From NCBI GenBank assembly GCA_017646555.1, contig JAGCMG010000083.1:1-7436 (forward strand): DNA of 7,436 nucleotides, read 5' to 3'. The notes under the pieces were generated by a model. The model ran no database searches. It was not told the origin of the DNA and saw only the letters and a list, made by a program, of their open reading frames with translations. Below, piece by piece: positions 6,397 to 7,436 of the stretch (position 1 is the stretch's first letter; each line of letters starts with the position of its first letter). The DNA is from Clostridia bacterium. GTDB lineage: Bacteria; Bacillota; Clostridia; Christensenellales; Borkfalkiaceae. A program made the position numbers and the translations under genes.

Positions 6397-7065
6397 TTAA
6401 TACATATAATCGGTTTTCTTTAATAAAGCGCGACGCATTTTATAATCGGGCATAACGCTTTCAATAATAGAATAAAACTTTTTAGAGTGGTTCATTTCAA
6501 TTAAATGCGAAAGTTCGTGAACGACAACGTATTCAGCGCAATAAACCGGTACGCAAAGTAATGCCGTTGAAAGATTTATTTTACCCTTAACTTTATTGCA
6601 ACTACCCCACCTTGTCGTCATATACTTAAAACTAATTTTAGGGTGGGTTATTTTATAACGGCTAAATAGTGGAAAAATTTTATCAACTAAATTAAGTAAA
6701 TAATCTTTGCTTTCTCTTTTTAAGAATTTTTTTAAAACAACGGGAAAATCACCTAAATTTTTTAGACTGAAAACTATACTATCTTCACCTATTAAAACAG
6801 AATTTTTCTCACTTAAAACTTTATCGATTTTATACGGTTTCCCGAATAGATAAAACTTATCTTTTTCACTCTTTTTTATAAAAAGCGAATACACTCTATT
6901 AAAGTTATCTAAAACAAACTTCTCTACCCTTTTCTCACCTATGAAAAGTGGTGCGCTAACGAATATTTTACCGTCGTTTTTAACGCGCAAATTTATGCGC
7001 TTAATATTCTTAAAAACAAGGGTGTATTGTAAAGTTTTACCGTCAAAAGTTATAGTTTTGGTCAT
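6397..7065 (-). CDS. YgjP-like zinc metallopeptidase-domain protein (DUF45 / SprT-like)
   Basis: The 222-residue protein matches the YgjP-like (DUF45) family, presumed cytoplasmic zincin metalloproteins of unresolved physiological substrate, distantly like SprT and WLM proteins. The decisive C-terminal features are TTRWGSCNKVKGKINLS (150-166, RWGSC being a family hallmark) and the zinc motif VVHELSHLIEMNHSKKFY (181-198), giving HExxH ligands H183 and H187, catalytic E184 and third ligand H193. The N-terminal half is a lysine-rich beta-rich region typical of the family (KRINLRVKNDGKIFVSAPL, 22-40). No signal peptide or membrane segment is seen. An in-frame TGA lies two codons upstream of the ATG at 7065, fixing it as the earliest ATG start. 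Its Shine-Dalgarno is weak. It follows the phosphate-transporter gene by 23 nt with no promoter between, so it is probably co-transcribed with it, and it ends at a hairpin terminator. Family call is strong; function is unknown. Confidence 0.9.
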   Translation of the reverse strand: MTKTITFDGKTLQYTLVFKNIKRINLRVKNDGKIFVSAPLFIGEKRVEKFVLDNFNRVYSLFIKKSEKDKFYLFGKPYKIDKVLSEKNSVLIGEDSIVFSLKNLGDFPVVLKKFLKRESKDYLLNLVDKIFPLFSRYKITHPKISFKYMTTRWGSCNKVKGKINLSTALLCVPVYCAEYVVVHELSHLIEMNHSKKFYSIIESVMPDYKMRRALLKKTDYMY

Positions 7066-7088
7066 ATTTCACGATACCGTTGTGCGTG

Positions 7089-7436
7089 TTAGTTGACCGA
7101 ATGCGCTACGTAGTCGATATGGTCGGCTGAACGCTCTAAGTTAGAAACAAGGTTAATAAACACCCCACTACTTTCCGCTCTACACTCACCTTTATTAAGT
7201 CTATCAAGATGGTCTTTAATGAGTTTTTTCCTCATTGCGTCAACTTCTTCTTCAAGGCTTTCAACGGTAGGTAAAGTATCAAGTTTACCTGTTGAAATTA
7301 TTATGCCTGTATACTTTGATAAGTCTTTGATTTTAGACATCATTACAAAGATTTCTTTAATGACTGTATCGGAAAAAATCAAATTGCCGTCAACGGATTT
7401 TTTAGTGTATTTAGTAACGTTTTCAGCAAGTTCGCC
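7089..7436 (-). CDS. Na/Pi cotransporter-family protein, C-terminal PhoU-like domain (5' part beyond right edge)
   Basis: The frame is open from the right edge of the window, and the last 115 codons are visible, so the start lies outside. The segment is alpha-helical and amphipathic. It ends with a PhoU-type signature: DHLDRLNKGEC (residues 72-82 of the visible part), then SSGVFINLVSNLERSADHID (85-104), with the E-R-x-x-D-H pattern that closes PhoU helical repeats. Proteins with this tail are typically about 550 residues, with an N-terminal sodium/phosphate cotransporter membrane domain followed by a cytoplasmic PhoU-like domain. They are associated with phosphate uptake or export and sometimes with other roles. 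The membrane part is not in view, so a free-standing PhoU protein is the alternative, although the NLERSADHI ending is more like the transporter-fused form. A TTG at 7382 could mimic a start, but the reading frame continues upstream without a stop. It is followed 23 nt later by the metallopeptidase gene. Confidence 0.8.
   Translation of the reverse strand, partial: GELAENVTKYTKKSVDGNLIFSDTVIKEIFVMMSKIKDLSKYTGIIISTGKLDTLPTVESLEEEVDAMRKKLIKDHLDRLNKGECRAESSGVFINLVSNLERSADHIDYVAHSVN

Noticed and set aside
7089..7382. Complete 97-codon gene starting at TTG 7382
   Set aside because: The frame continues open to the window edge with PhoU-like sequence and no ribosome-binding site before the TTG, so it is the 3' end of a larger gene.

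Overview
The window is a 7.4 kb piece of an AT-rich bacterial chromosome (about 37% G+C, estimated by eye from sample lines). All eight genes lie on the minus strand and cover almost every base. Gene content points to an anaerobic low-GC Bacillota, probably a Clostridia-like and perhaps uncultured lineage: adjacent uvrB-uvrA, the MEP-pathway gene dxs, a CpsB-type PHP phosphatase, QueH and a Na/Pi-cotransporter-like PhoU domain. The phylum call is inference; there is no rRNA or other marker here.

Reading in the direction of transcription (right to left), the first unit is the 3' end of a Na/Pi cotransporter-family gene (from the window edge to 7089), then a YgjP-like zinc metallopeptidase (7065-6397), closed by an intrinsic hairpin terminator at 6362-6390. 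Immediately behind it is a perfect-consensus sigma-A-type promoter (TTGACA, 17 bp, TATAAT). It begins a tightly packed six-gene run: dxs (6278-4482), CpsB-like PHP phosphatase (4481-3777), peptidase E-like S51 protein (3774-3070), queH (3070-2459), uvrB (2455-485) and uvrA (474 to beyond the left edge, first 158 codons only). Junctions are -1 to 10 nt, with no internal promoter or terminator that I can see. The operon therefore joins isoprenoid precursor synthesis, tRNA queuosine synthesis, peptide or phosphotyrosine chemistry and nucleotide excision repair under one apparently constitutive promoter. No gene-free stretch exceeds 120 bases.

There is no mobile element, CRISPR array, phage gene, RNA gene or obvious novel multi-gene system. 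The most striking signal is compositional. By manual scan the palindromes GATC, CATG and CTAG never occur in 7,436 bases and AGCT occurs once, although base composition predicts about 25 of each. Codon choice shows this directly. All nine Asp codons I found before a C-initial codon are GAC, and all fourteen His codons I found before a G-initial codon are CAC, although GAT and CAT are freely used elsewhere. This looks like selection against restriction or methylation sites, or a lineage-wide mutational bias, and is the best lead here.
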